DNA of 64,000 bases from positions 7,984 to 71,983 of the forward strand of contig JAYNIR010000015.1 of assembly GCA_038109305.1 (NCBI GenBank), written 5' to 3'. A model generated the notes under the pieces. The model did not search any database. It was not told the DNA's origin and saw nothing but the letters and a program-made list of their open reading frames with translations. The position numbers and the translations under genes were made by a program. This DNA comes from UBA1479 sp038109305. GTDB taxonomy: Bacteria; Pseudomonadota; Alphaproteobacteria; Rhodospirillales; Casp-alpha2. Of the stretch, positions 52,022 through 61,210 are shown one piece after another (the stretch's first letter is position 1; every line of letters starts with the position of its first letter).

Positions 52022-52089
52022 GCGGCCCGGGCGTATACTCAGGCTCGCCGGGCCGGAGCCCGGCCAGCCACCGTCGAGGGAGCGCTAAG

Positions 52090-52872
52090 ATGACCCGTTT
52101 CCTGATTCCCGCCTTCCTGTTTCTGCTGTGCGCCGCGTCGGCCCGGGCCGACGTGGTCGACGTCAAAACCCGCGACACGCAAATCCGCATTCTGATCGAA
52201 GGGCCGGACAAGCCGAGCCACGTGGTCACCATCTTCGCCGGCGGCCACGGCGCCGTCGGCATCGACAATGCCGGCGAAATCGGCAAGATGCGCGGCAACT
52301 TCGCCGTCCGCACCCGGGCGATGCTGCAGGCCCACGGCATGGCGACGGTGGTGCTCGCGGCGCCGGACGACATGTCCAGCCTGAAGGACCGGCGCAATAC
52401 GGACGAGTACGCAACCGATGTCGAAAGCGTCATGGCCTATCTGCGCGGCCGTTTCCCCGGCACGCCGATCTGGATGCACGGCACCAGCCGTAGCACGATA
52501 TCGATCACCATGACCGTGCCGAAATTCAAATCCGCCGCCAACCGCCCCGACGGGATCGTTTTGTCTGCGTCGGTGACCGAACCGACCAACAGCGGCGGCG
52601 AGCACGTGATGAAGGCGAAGCTCGGCGCGATCACCGGCGCCGTGTTGGTCGCCCACCACAAGGACGATCCCTGTTACGTGACCCCGCCCGCGGGCGCCGA
52701 ACGGCTGTTGAACGCCCTGACGGCGGCGAAACCGAAGAAACTAATGATGCTCGAAGGCGGCGGTCAGAACGCGCGGGGCGGCGACTGCGGTGCAAAAGCC
52801 CAACACGGCTTTGTCGACATGGAACAAGAAGCCATCGACGCCATGGCCGGATGGATTAAGTCGGTCAAATGA
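52090..52872 (+). CDS. Exported alpha/beta hydrolase-like protein
   Basis: Protein of 260 residues with an N-terminal signal peptide (RFLIPAFLFLLCAASARA). An alpha/beta hydrolase fold is likely: the nucleophile elbow reads MHGTSRSTIS (G-x-S-x-S rather than G-x-S-x-G), with a late HGFVDME His. FAGGHGAVGIDNAG could form the oxyanion side. Substrate unknown. GGGAG lies ahead of the ATG at 52090; the longer frame beginning at 51907 is inside the pirin gene. Its stop overlaps the following start (ATGA). Confidence 0.7.
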   Translation: MTRFLIPAFLFLLCAASARADVVDVKTRDTQIRILIEGPDKPSHVVTIFAGGHGAVGIDNAGEIGKMRGNFAVRTRAMLQAHGMATVVLAAPDDMSSLKDRRNTDEYATDVESVMAYLRGRFPGTPIWMHGTSRSTISITMTVPKFKSAANRPDGIVLSASVTEPTNSGGEHVMKAKLGAITGAVLVAHHKDDPCYVTPPAGAERLLNALTAAKPKKLMMLEGGGQNARGGDCGAKAQHGFVDMEQEAIDAMAGWIKSVK

Positions 52873-53699
52873 CGGACGCTGAGCCCATGACGTTCAAGGA
52901 CCGGATCGGCATTGACGTCGGCCGCCGCCTGGCGCTCGAAGACGCGATCGAGTGGGCGGACACAAATGCTGTCCGGTTCATCGACACGCAGATCGACATC
53001 GCCCCCAACGCGCTTGAAACCTTCGGCGATGCCCGGTGCGGGCCGATCCGGGATCGTCTGTCGGAAACCGGCGTGACCTTGGGCCTGCATACCCTTTCTG
53101 CCGTCAACATCGCAGAAGTGTCACCGTTTCTGCGCGACGCGGCGGATCAGTACCTGCGGGCCTACATCGACGCCGCCCGGCGGCTCGGCGCCGAGTGGGT
53201 CGAAGTCCATGCCGGATACCACTTCACATCGGACCGGGACCTGCGCATGGCGGCGGGGCGGGAGCGCCTGAAGCACGCCGTCGGCTATGCCGAGGAACAA
53301 GGCGTCCTGTTGTCGCTTGAAAACATGAACTGGGAGCCCGACCTGGCGGAGGTCCATTACCTGGGCCATACGGTCGAAGAGTGCCTTTATTACTTCGACG
53401 CCATCCAATCGGACCATCTGCGATGGTCGTTCACCATCAACCACGCGACCCTGGTGCCCGAAGGTATCACGGGATTTCTGGACGCCATGCCGATGACGCG
53501 GCTTCACGAAGTGCGGTTGGCCGACAGCAATGGCGAATACGAGCTGCACATGCAGCCGGGCGACGGGATCATCGATTTTCGGGATACCTTTCGGCGCATC
53601 GAAGGAGCCGGATTCCGGGGCCATTACATGAGCGCCTACGGATCGCTGGACGCGATGCTGAAAGGCCGCGACTATCTGGTCTCAACCTGCGCGCCGTAA
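52869..53699 (+). CDS. Sugar phosphate isomerase/epimerase family TIM-barrel protein
   Basis: Xylose isomerase-like TIM barrel of 276 residues (AP-endonuclease 2 superfamily). Visible landmarks are FIDTQIDIAP, LGLHTLSAVNIAE, the metal-side WVEVHAGYHF, LSLENMNWEPD, and RLHEVRLADSNG followed by GDGIIDFRDTFRRIEGAGF and a C-terminal GHYMSAYG. These carry the His, Glu and Asp expected for a divalent metal site. It is coupled to the hydrolase by a 4-nt overlap and closes this plus-strand run. Confidence 0.85.
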   Translation: MTDAEPMTFKDRIGIDVGRRLALEDAIEWADTNAVRFIDTQIDIAPNALETFGDARCGPIRDRLSETGVTLGLHTLSAVNIAEVSPFLRDAADQYLRAYIDAARRLGAEWVEVHAGYHFTSDRDLRMAAGRERLKHAVGYAEEQGVLLSLENMNWEPDLAEVHYLGHTVEECLYYFDAIQSDHLRWSFTINHATLVPEGITGFLDAMPMTRLHEVRLADSNGEYELHMQPGDGIIDFRDTFRRIEGAGFRGHYMSAYGSLDAMLKGRDYLVSTCAP

Positions 53700-53737
53700 C
53701 GAAAACCCGGCGGCCCCGGCCGGCCGGGGTCAAACCG

Positions 53738-55120
53738 TCAAAGCCCCGATCGTTCGGACCAGTTACCTTCCGGCAGTTGTTCCGCCCGCTGCTTGACCCG
53801 CGCCGCATCGGCGCCCCGGCCGAGCGCATCCAGGATTGTGCTTTTCAGCATCAGTGACGCCCGGTTCGCCGCCTGCAGTTTTAAGGCCCGGTCGACGGAC
53901 GACAGCGCCTTTTCATGATCGTGGCGCATGTAGTGCACCATCGCCAAATTGTGATGGACCTTCTGATATCCGGGGTCGATGGCTCGCGCCCGTTGGAAAT
54001 GGCTGACCGCCGCATCCAGGTCGCCGTTCTTCGCCAGCACCACGCCCAGGTCGTCGTGGGCTTCGGCGTTGTTTTCGTCAAGGTCCACGGCTTTTTCCAA
54101 ATCCTCGCGGGCATTGGCGAAATCGCGGTTCCAGATGTGTCGGACGCCGCGTTTGGTATACGCCAGGGAACTGCCCGGATGACGTTTGATGTAGACGCCC
54201 AGGTCGCGGATACCGTCTTCCAGCTTGCCGGCCCGGCCGAGCGCCATGCCGCGCCCGAAGTAGGCGGCGTCGATGGTATCGTCGAGCTTTAAGGCGGTGT
54301 TGAAATCGGCGATCGCGGCGTCGAATTTTTCAAGCAAAAAGTATTCCCGCCCGCGAAAGGCATAGAGCTTCGCGTTGTTGGGCTCCGTCGCGATGCCTGC
54401 GGACAGGCGGTCGATCCGCCAGCGGAGCGAGGCCTCGTTGTCGTCGTCGCCTTGCCCGGCGCGCGATGCATCGGTCAGGCCGGGCACCCGGTCAACGGGG
54501 TTGAACAGGTCGTCGGCGCGAAGCGGCAAAAAACCGAAACAGGCGACGTAAAGATCGGCGGGGACTTCTTCCGGGTCGGGCGGCAACTGATAATCGTCGA
54601 GCGATATATCGACCTTCTTATCGAAGTGTTCGCCGCGGCAGGTTTCGTAAATGATGATCCCCGACGCATCGAACTGGCGGAACGCCCACAGGTCCGCATC
54701 CCGGTAATGGACACTGATGTTCGTGTGCATGGGCGCGTTACGGTATTTCGGCAGGTAGGCCACCCGGTAATCCAAATTGACCCGGCCCTTGGCGTCATAA
54801 AAATAAACTTCGACCGTGTGCAGGTTATCGGGTTTTTCACGTTCCCACTGGACGGAGCTGAGCAGCCGCCCGTCGGATTTTAGCCGTACGTCGACCTGAC
54901 GATAAAAATTTGGGTGGTTGCCGTAACCGCCAAAGCGTTCTTCGATCCGCACATCGGGCCTGGATTTCCAGTGCTGATGAATGGCGAGCAACCGCCTAGC
55001 GAATTGGTTCCATTCGCGGACCTGGTCGTGATTTTCCTGAAGCTGCCCGGCGGCAGCAGGCGCGAAGGGCATGGCGACGGCCATCAAGACAGCGGCGGCG
55101 GATAAGACAATCGGCCTCAC
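53738..55120 (-). CDS. Exported TPR protein
   Basis: Protein of about 460 residues. A signal peptide (IVLSAAAVLMAVAMPFAPAAA) is followed by an uncharacterised domain of about 200 residues with beta-rich sequence (VEVYFYDAKGRVNLDYRVAY), two cysteines (ETCRGE, VACFGF), and then five or more TPR units to the C-terminus. The frame runs to a TTG at 55135; the GTG at 55120 (VRPIVLS) is more likely because GGGGGG lies about 8 nt upstream. Isolated, convergent with the isomerase gene. Function unknown. Confidence 0.75.
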   Translation of the reverse strand: MRPIVLSAAAVLMAVAMPFAPAAAGQLQENHDQVREWNQFARRLLAIHQHWKSRPDVRIEERFGGYGNHPNFYRQVDVRLKSDGRLLSSVQWEREKPDNLHTVEVYFYDAKGRVNLDYRVAYLPKYRNAPMHTNISVHYRDADLWAFRQFDASGIIIYETCRGEHFDKKVDISLDDYQLPPDPEEVPADLYVACFGFLPLRADDLFNPVDRVPGLTDASRAGQGDDDNEASLRWRIDRLSAGIATEPNNAKLYAFRGREYFLLEKFDAAIADFNTALKLDDTIDAAYFGRGMALGRAGKLEDGIRDLGVYIKRHPGSSLAYTKRGVRHIWNRDFANAREDLEKAVDLDENNAEAHDDLGVVLAKNGDLDAAVSHFQRARAIDPGYQKVHHNLAMVHYMRHDHEKALSSVDRALKLQAANRASLMLKSTILDALGRGADAARVKQRAEQLPEGNWSERSGL

Positions 55121-55218
55121 GGGAACACCCCCCAATCATCAATGCGGCCGCATTATACCTCGTGGCCGGCTCCCGCCCTATTAGGGACATCCCTAATGGC
55201 CGGGGCCAATCATCCGGA

Positions 55219-56073
55219 TCAGGTGCAGGATTTTCGTTCCGACCAGAGGCCCAGGAAATTGCCGACGAAAATGACCGCGGCGCCCGCCAGGACCCAAACT
55301 TCGAAGGGTTCACCGTAAAACAGGAAACCGGCAACGGCGATCAGCGGTAGACGCAGGAATTCCATGGGCACGACAACGATGGCGTCGGCGAAGGAAAACG
55401 CCCGGGCCAGGCAGAAGTGCGCGGTCAGCGCGGTGATGCTGACAACCACCACCCAGGGCCAGGCATGCGCCGACGGCATCACCCAGTCGAACAGCGTTGG
55501 GATGCCGCCCAAGGGCAGTTGCACCACTGTCATGTAAAAGACAATGCTCAGCGGCGTGTCGGTCCGAATCAGTTTTTTAGTCAGCGTATAGGCCACCGCA
55601 TAGCCCACCGCCGCCATCAGCACCGCCAGGGCCGGCGTGCCGATGGGCGCCATGCTGGGGCGGAGAATCACCAGGATGCCGCAGAAGCCGATCAACACCG
55701 AGGCGATCCGGGCGGGCGTTAGCTTTTCACCCAACAGCAACGGTGCCATCAAGGCCGCCCAAACGGGCATGGTGAATTCCAGCGCGAAGACCTGCGCCAG
55801 CGGTAAAAAGGCGAGCCCGTAAAACCAACCGAACTGCCCGACGTAATGGGCGCCGTTGCGCAGCACCTGTAACCATGGCTGCCGGGTTTTGAAGTGATGC
55901 GCCCCGGCCCGCCAGATCACCAGCGAGATCACCGCCAATCCGACGATGGAGCGGAAGAACAGGATTTGCAGGGTTGATAGTTCCCCAGCTAACTCGCGCC
56001 CGGCGATGGCCATCAGCGCGAGCGAGGAAAGCGTCCCCGTCATCCAAAGGGCGGCCAGGAAAATAGGCGACAT
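55219..56073 (-). CDS. EamA/DMT-family transporter
   Basis: Inner-membrane transporter of 284 residues with ten hydrophobic helices in two repeated EamA halves; the first ends around WAALMAPLLLGEKLTP and the second around LIAVAGFLFYGEPFEVWV. The conserved LGE and FGEP-like positions fit drug/metabolite exporters. Substrate cannot be inferred. It lies 43 nt after dctM on the same strand and could be co-transcribed with the TRAP genes. Confidence 0.85.
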   Translation of the reverse strand: MSPIFLAALWMTGTLSSLALMAIAGRELAGELSTLQILFFRSIVGLAVISLVIWRAGAHHFKTRQPWLQVLRNGAHYVGQFGWFYGLAFLPLAQVFALEFTMPVWAALMAPLLLGEKLTPARIASVLIGFCGILVILRPSMAPIGTPALAVLMAAVGYAVAYTLTKKLIRTDTPLSIVFYMTVVQLPLGGIPTLFDWVMPSAHAWPWVVVVSITALTAHFCLARAFSFADAIVVVPMEFLRLPLIAVAGFLFYGEPFEVWVLAGAAVIFVGNFLGLWSERKSCT

Positions 56074-56116
56074 GGAGGCGTCCCGAAAGACGGCGGTTAA
56101 CGGACCGACGCCGGAC

Positions 56117-58789
56117 TTAGAAGTCCAGCGTCAGATCCTTCGGATTGGCCATGCAGGACGCGACGGCAAGCGCTTCCTTGTCCTCAAGCTTCGCCTGCAG
56201 GCGGAGCCCGATAGTCCGGCGGATCGCCGCTTCGTAGGCGTCGAGCCCCGGCGCGAGGCCCATCGCGGCACTTTTTCGCCAAGCCACTTCGGCTTCAAAC
56301 ACTTTCACGGCCTTTTCATATTCCTTCATGGCGCGGTCGGGCTTGGCGCTTTTACCGCGCAGGTAGCGGCGTGAGTCGGTCAATTCCTTTTCCACTTTGC
56401 GCGCGCCCGGCACGACACGGACCAGTTTGGCGACATCACCGATTGCGTCTACGGCCTTTTCATTGGCGGCTTGTTCACCGGCGGCTTGGATCAAGGGTCT
56501 CAGCCCCATAACCTTGGGCCCCAGCGCCGCTAGCTTTTCGGCGGAATCGATGGCGCGGCGGATTTCGCGAAGCGGTTCGTATGCGCCGTCGACGTTGCGT
56601 TCATAAAGCCGGATCGCCGCGGCTTCGGCCTTCTTCAACTTGACAAAGGCGGCTCGCTCGGCCTTCCAGTTCTCGGGAATCTGGGATTCCAACGCCTTGA
56701 TCTCGGACGTCAGTTCCGCCAGATGCGCCTCAAGCTTCTTACGCCGGGCTTCGCCCTTGGGGTCCCCAGATGCACGTTCGATCTGCGTTTTGAGCTTTTT
56801 GACATCATCCTTGTCGCGGAGCGTCAGGCGCTGCACGGTGCGCACCTTTTCATGCAACGGCAGGTATTTGACCGAATAGTCGGCGACCGCCTTTTCCGCC
56901 TCACGGATTTTCGCCACCAGATCGAAGGTCTTTTCAGCCTTGCCGAAGGTATCTTTCAGGTCGCCACGCATTTCATCGGGCAGCGACGACAGGTCGAGTT
57001 TCTGCGCCGCCTGGATAGCCGATTTAATCGCTGAGGCATCCTTGTCATAGACCTGGAACAAATGATCCTGGACACAGGATGACAACGCCGGGTTTCGGGG
57101 CGGCGGGGCGGTTTCGGACGTCAGGTTCACGCGCTGCGGCAGGTAATTCACCAGTTGCGGGTTGAGGCCCACGATCACCAGTGCGACCAGCTGCAGCGTG
57201 ATGAACGGGATCACCCCCTTGTACATCTGGATGGTCGACACGCTGGGCGGTGCCACGCCGCGCAAATAGAACAGCGCAAAGCCGAAGGGTGGCGTCAGGA
57301 ATGATGTTTGGATATTCAGGCCGATCATCACGCCGAGCCACACAGCAGTCACGTTGGCGGACGGATCCATCAGCAGGATGGGCGACACGATCGGCACCAC
57401 GACCACGGCGATTTCAATGAAGTCCAGGAAGAACCCCATGATGAAGATCACCAGCATAACGATGGTGAACTGCGCCCAGAAACCGCCCGGCAAGCCGGTC
57501 AGAAATTCGCGCACCAGTTCTTCCCCGCCGAAGGCGCGGAATGCCGACGTCAGCATGGCCGCGCCGATCAGAATGATGAACACCAGCGACGTGGTTTTCG
57601 CCGTTTCCAACATGACGCCGGCGAGCGTGTCTTCGATCTTGAACGCACGCCAGCCGCTCCAGACTACGGAACCCACTAGGGCGAAGACGAAGAACAGGCC
57701 GAGCACCAGACCCAGAACGTCGAACGGCGTGTCGATCTTGCGGATGTTGATCTGGAAGATCGTGCTGATGAAGGCGAGCGCGACTAACGAGACGAGGGCG
57801 ATGATCGCCGGCGTATAGGCGTGTTTCTGGCCCTCGCACAAACGATATCCGCCCATCACCAAGGCGCCGGCGGCGCCGATGGCGCCCGCCTGGTTGACCG
57901 TGGCGACGCCGGTGATGATCGAGCCCAGAACCAGGAAGATCAACGTCAGCGGCGGCACCAGGATCACGAAAACCTTGGCCATGAACTGGCGGTCGATCGC
58001 GCCTTCGCGCGGCACCGCGGGCGCCATGTTCGGCTTGAGCAGCGCCAAACCCAGTACGTAGAGCATATAGAGGGCGACCAGCACTAGGCCTGGCACGAAG
58101 GCGCCTAAGAACATTTCACCGGCGCTGGTCGACGTGACGTCGAACGCCGATGGCATCAACAAGTCGCCGGTCAGGTCCTTGAATAATTCCTTGCGGGCGG
58201 TTGACGCCTGGTCGACGGCGCTCGACAGCTGGTCGGCCAGAATGATCAGGACAATGGACGGGGGAATGATCTGGCCCAGCGTGCCGGACGCGGCGATGGT
58301 GCCGGTCGACAGCGAATTGGCGTAATTGTTCCGCATCATCGCGGGCAGGGAAATCAGGCCCATGGCGACCACGGTGGCGCCGACGATACCCGTCGTCGCG
58401 GCCAGCAGCGCGCCCACGAAAATAACCGAAATACCGAGCCCGCCCGGCACCGTGCCGAAAAGCTGCGCCATGGTGACCAAAAGGTCTTCGGCCAGTTTCG
58501 AACGTTGCAGCATGATGCCCATAAAGATGAACAGCGGGATGGCGATGAGCGTATCTCGCTCGGCCTCCCAATAGACGCCGCGGAAGTTGGTGACGCCGGC
58601 GTTCAGCCACTCCCACGCCCCCCCCTGGGCGAAGTAGGCGTCGACGTTGCCGGCGAACAGCCAGCCGCACAGCGCAGCCAGGCCGATGGTGACGATGGCC
58701 GACCCGGGTAGCGCGAAAGCCACGGGAAAGCCCGAGCCCAGCGCCATCATCATAGTCAGCATCAGGACAAGAAGAAAGACGAGTTCCAT
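56117..58789 (-). CDS. dctM: TRAP transporter large permease DctM with long coiled-coil tail
   Basis: The large membrane subunit of a TRAP transporter, normally about 430 residues; this one is 890. The membrane part, about residues 1-555, shows IPLFIFMGIMLQRSKLAEDL, GIVGATVVAMGLISLPAMM and LNIQTSFLTPPFGFALFYLR, with extra segments between the usual helices. From about 555 to the end a soluble Lys/Glu-rich tail follows, mostly predicted coiled coil (KKLKTQIERASGDPKGEARR, AHLAELTSEIKALESQIPE). I know no standard role for such a tail. It lies 20 nt after dctQ. Confidence 0.87.
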   Translation of the reverse strand: MELVFLLVLMLTMMMALGSGFPVAFALPGSAIVTIGLAALCGWLFAGNVDAYFAQGGAWEWLNAGVTNFRGVYWEAERDTLIAIPLFIFMGIMLQRSKLAEDLLVTMAQLFGTVPGGLGISVIFVGALLAATTGIVGATVVAMGLISLPAMMRNNYANSLSTGTIAASGTLGQIIPPSIVLIILADQLSSAVDQASTARKELFKDLTGDLLMPSAFDVTSTSAGEMFLGAFVPGLVLVALYMLYVLGLALLKPNMAPAVPREGAIDRQFMAKVFVILVPPLTLIFLVLGSIITGVATVNQAGAIGAAGALVMGGYRLCEGQKHAYTPAIIALVSLVALAFISTIFQINIRKIDTPFDVLGLVLGLFFVFALVGSVVWSGWRAFKIEDTLAGVMLETAKTTSLVFIILIGAAMLTSAFRAFGGEELVREFLTGLPGGFWAQFTIVMLVIFIMGFFLDFIEIAVVVVPIVSPILLMDPSANVTAVWLGVMIGLNIQTSFLTPPFGFALFYLRGVAPPSVSTIQMYKGVIPFITLQLVALVIVGLNPQLVNYLPQRVNLTSETAPPPRNPALSSCVQDHLFQVYDKDASAIKSAIQAAQKLDLSSLPDEMRGDLKDTFGKAEKTFDLVAKIREAEKAVADYSVKYLPLHEKVRTVQRLTLRDKDDVKKLKTQIERASGDPKGEARRKKLEAHLAELTSEIKALESQIPENWKAERAAFVKLKKAEAAAIRLYERNVDGAYEPLREIRRAIDSAEKLAALGPKVMGLRPLIQAAGEQAANEKAVDAIGDVAKLVRVVPGARKVEKELTDSRRYLRGKSAKPDRAMKEYEKAVKVFEAEVAWRKSAAMGLAPGLDAYEAAIRRTIGLRLQAKLEDKEALAVASCMANPKDLTLDF

Positions 58790-58809
58790 CGAGCGATGCT
58801 CCTAAAGCC

Positions 58810-59835
58810 TTATTGCACCGCGTGGGTGTCGTGATCGCGGCCGCCCGGCTCACCCCGGATATCGGCGACCGATTCCAAAAGGTAGCTGACGAACTGGATC
58901 ATCATGGAAATGGCGAAGACGGCGAGGAACCCCGCCATCATGTATTTGACGTACATGGAAAAGCCGGTCTGCGTGGTTTCCCACTGCAACACCGGCGAAT
59001 TGATGATGGCGCTTTTATTGGCCATCCCGGATATCAGCACGACCCAACACAGCGCAATGCCCAGTACGATCGAACCGAAGGCGTTGACCCAGCCCCGCTT
59101 ACGGCTGTCGAACGCGGCATAAAACACGTCGACCCGGACATGGCCTTCTTCCAAAAGCGTGTGGGCCGAGGCAAAGAGGAACAAAGCCGCGTACCAAAAC
59201 CGCACCAGATCGCCCATGAAAACCTGTTCGTAGGAGAAAATGAACCGGGTGATGACGATCAGAAGTTCGGCCACGACAATCATAAGCGCCAGCCAGGTGA
59301 AGCCCAGCGTCTTGGTGCGGACCGCCGTCAAAATGGCGACGACGGAGAGCGGCACATGCACATAAGGTCCGCGGAACGCCGCTTTGCCCAGTTCAAGCGC
59401 CAGGGCCTCGCCGAACACCGACGGCAAAAAGCCTTCGACCCGCATGAACGACAGAATGGCGTCGGCGACGCCGACATACAGCACCGCGAAAAAAGCGGCA
59501 CGGATCAGAAACGTGTTAATATCGGAGATGAATTTGCTGTCGGTGCGCAAATCTCGGGCGCAGGTCTTGATGACGTAAACCACGGCAACCGCCAGCGATA
59601 CGGGATAAAGCCCCAGTTGCAGCCAGCCGAGGACGGAACCGTTCGCCGGCCCCTTGACACCCAACGGCGCCAATTCCCCCGGCAGGCCCTGCCAATAAGT
59701 CAAATAATTGTTCAAAAGAAAGGCGCCCATCAGCGCCAGAACCGCCCAGCCGAAGTAGCGCACCATCATGGTCGTCCGGTGCGAAATCTCCGGCGCCGCG
59801 CCACCAACGGCGGCGGCACTTTGTTGTCCCGACAT
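58810..59835 (-). CDS. dctQ: TRAP transporter small permease DctQ, enlarged
   Basis: The C-terminal half carries the DctQ signature (RFWYAALFLFASAHTLLEEGHVRVDVFYAAF and the following KRGWVNAFGS). The protein has 341 residues and about eight hydrophobic segments, whereas typical DctQ has four in about 170 residues; the N-terminal half is thus an extra four-helix unit. It sits between the binding protein gene and dctM. Together with DctM it forms the membrane complex driven by a Na+ gradient. Confidence 0.85.
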   Translation of the reverse strand: MSGQQSAAAVGGAAPEISHRTTMMVRYFGWAVLALMGAFLLNNYLTYWQGLPGELAPLGVKGPANGSVLGWLQLGLYPVSLAVAVVYVIKTCARDLRTDSKFISDINTFLIRAAFFAVLYVGVADAILSFMRVEGFLPSVFGEALALELGKAAFRGPYVHVPLSVVAILTAVRTKTLGFTWLALMIVVAELLIVITRFIFSYEQVFMGDLVRFWYAALFLFASAHTLLEEGHVRVDVFYAAFDSRKRGWVNAFGSIVLGIALCWVVLISGMANKSAIINSPVLQWETTQTGFSMYVKYMMAGFLAVFAISMMIQFVSYLLESVADIRGEPGGRDHDTHAVQ

Positions 59836-59878
59836 TTATCTATATTCCCCCACGGAACCGAATGGTTGATCCAATTCC

Positions 59879-59906
59879 GGCGGGACGAGGATTTCCCCGT
59901 CCCGCC
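59879..59906 (-). terminator. Intergenic hairpin between dctP and dctQ
   Basis: GGCGGGACG (59879-59887) and CGTCCCGCC (59898-59906) form a perfect 9-bp stem with a 10-nt loop. Read from dctP it lacks a T tract, so it is more likely an mRNA-stabilising or attenuating hairpin than a full terminator. Such an element would let the binding protein be made in excess over the permease. Confidence 0.55.
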
Positions 59907-59930
59907 GCATTGGTATCCGTTGCCGGACGA

Positions 59931-61031
59931 TTAGACTTCGATGCCGAGCACGCGGTTGCGCTGCACCGTGTAGCCGGTGTCGGACAGCAGCATCCAGCGG
60001 CCGACGTCGGCGCGCATGGCGGCGAAGCTGTCATGCACCTTGGCGGCCAGCGGGCTGTGGGCGCGGACTTCTTCGAAGACCGCCGCGGCCGCTTTGCCGA
60101 ACGCATCGTAGGTTTCGTCGTTGAACGCCCGGACCTTCACGCCGTGATCTTTGGTCAGCTTGCGCAGGTAGGTACCGTTGTTGGCATTGGTTTCGGCCAT
60201 CTGGTGGGAGTTTTCTTCCATGCAGGCGGCTTCGAGCACAGCCTGATCGGTCTTCGACAGGCCATCCCACCACTTCTTGTTGAAGCCCATGGAAAGCTGC
60301 GAGGCCGGTTCGTGCATGCCCGGATAGTAGTAGAACTTGGCCGCTTCATAAAACTTCATGAAGTAGTCGTTGTAAGGACCCACCCATTCGGTCGCGTCGA
60401 TGGCGCCGGAAACCAGGTTTTCATAAATCTGGCTGCCCGGAAGCGACACGGTCGAAGCGCCAAGCTTGGCGAGAACATCGCCGCCGAGGCCCGGAATACG
60501 CATTTTCAGCCCTTTGAAGTCGCTGGCGGAGTTAATTTCCTTGTTGAACCAGCCGCCCATCTGCACGCCGGTGTTGCCGCAGGGGAAACCCTTGATGCCG
60601 AACTGAGCACCGACTTCGTCCATCAGCTTTTGGCCGCCGCCGTACTTCATCCAGGCGTCCATTTCCACATAAGTCAGGCCGAACGGCACCGCCGTGAAGT
60701 ACGCCCAGGCCGGGTGCTTGCCCTTCCAGTAGTAGTCCGCCGCGATGTAGGCCTGGGAGTTGCCCGAGGCCACTTCGTCGAACGAGTCGAAGGCGCGCAC
60801 GCGCTCGCCGGAGGCGAAATATTTAACTTCGATGCGGCCGTCGGTCAGGACCGGGATGCGGGCCGCCAGGCGCTGCGCCGACAGGCCCAGGCCGGGGAAG
60901 TCGCGCGGCCAGGTCGAAACAATGTTCAATTGCTTCTTACCCTGGGAAATCGCCGGCGTAGCCAGCGTCGTCGTCGCCGCGCCGGCAACACCGGCAACAG
61001 CAGCTTTCTTAAGGAACTCACGTCTTTTCAT
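59931..61031 (-). CDS. dctP: TRAP substrate-binding protein DctP
   Basis: Periplasmic solute receptor of 366 residues. The N-terminus MKRREFLKKAAVAGVAGAA is a twin-arginine (Tat) signal with RRxFLK. The mature protein follows with VSTWPRDFPGLGLSAQRLA, the conserved ligand-pocket part GNTGVQMGGWFNKEI, LKMRIPGLGGDV and a SGAIDATEWVGPYND segment, like TakP-type receptors of 2-oxo acids. The conserved Arg of the carboxylate-binding site is in the MRIPG strand. The ATG 61031 has GGGAG; the frame extends 13 codons upstream. Confidence 0.9.
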   Translation of the reverse strand: MKRREFLKKAAVAGVAGAATTTLATPAISQGKKQLNIVSTWPRDFPGLGLSAQRLAARIPVLTDGRIEVKYFASGERVRAFDSFDEVASGNSQAYIAADYYWKGKHPAWAYFTAVPFGLTYVEMDAWMKYGGGQKLMDEVGAQFGIKGFPCGNTGVQMGGWFNKEINSASDFKGLKMRIPGLGGDVLAKLGASTVSLPGSQIYENLVSGAIDATEWVGPYNDYFMKFYEAAKFYYYPGMHEPASQLSMGFNKKWWDGLSKTDQAVLEAACMEENSHQMAETNANNGTYLRKLTKDHGVKVRAFNDETYDAFGKAAAAVFEEVRAHSPLAAKVHDSFAAMRADVGRWMLLSDTGYTVQRNRVLGIEV

Positions 61032-61158
61032 CAAAATTCTCCCTGGTTTCGTGGTTGGTTCAATTGACACACGTTCTTTTATCCTTGTTCTCGCACATGC
61101 AAGCCTATGTTGGCTAGATTTGAATCGGCAAAATGGCGCATCCCCCGGCTGAATCCTG

Positions 61159-61181
61159 TAACGCCCGGTGGACGGGCATTA
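61159..61181 (-). terminator. Hairpin after the DUF4387 gene
   Basis: TAACGCCCG (61159-61167) and CGGGCATTA (61173-61181) pair as a 9-bp stem with one G-U wobble and a 5-nt loop, 30-52 nt beyond the DUF4387 stop at 61211. A smaller GGCGT/ACGCC hairpin follows the stop directly. No T tract is present. It may separate the AtuA/DUF4387 unit from dctP. Confidence 0.4.
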
Positions 61182-61210
61182 CGCGGGGATTTCAGGGGCG
61201 TTTCGGACGC

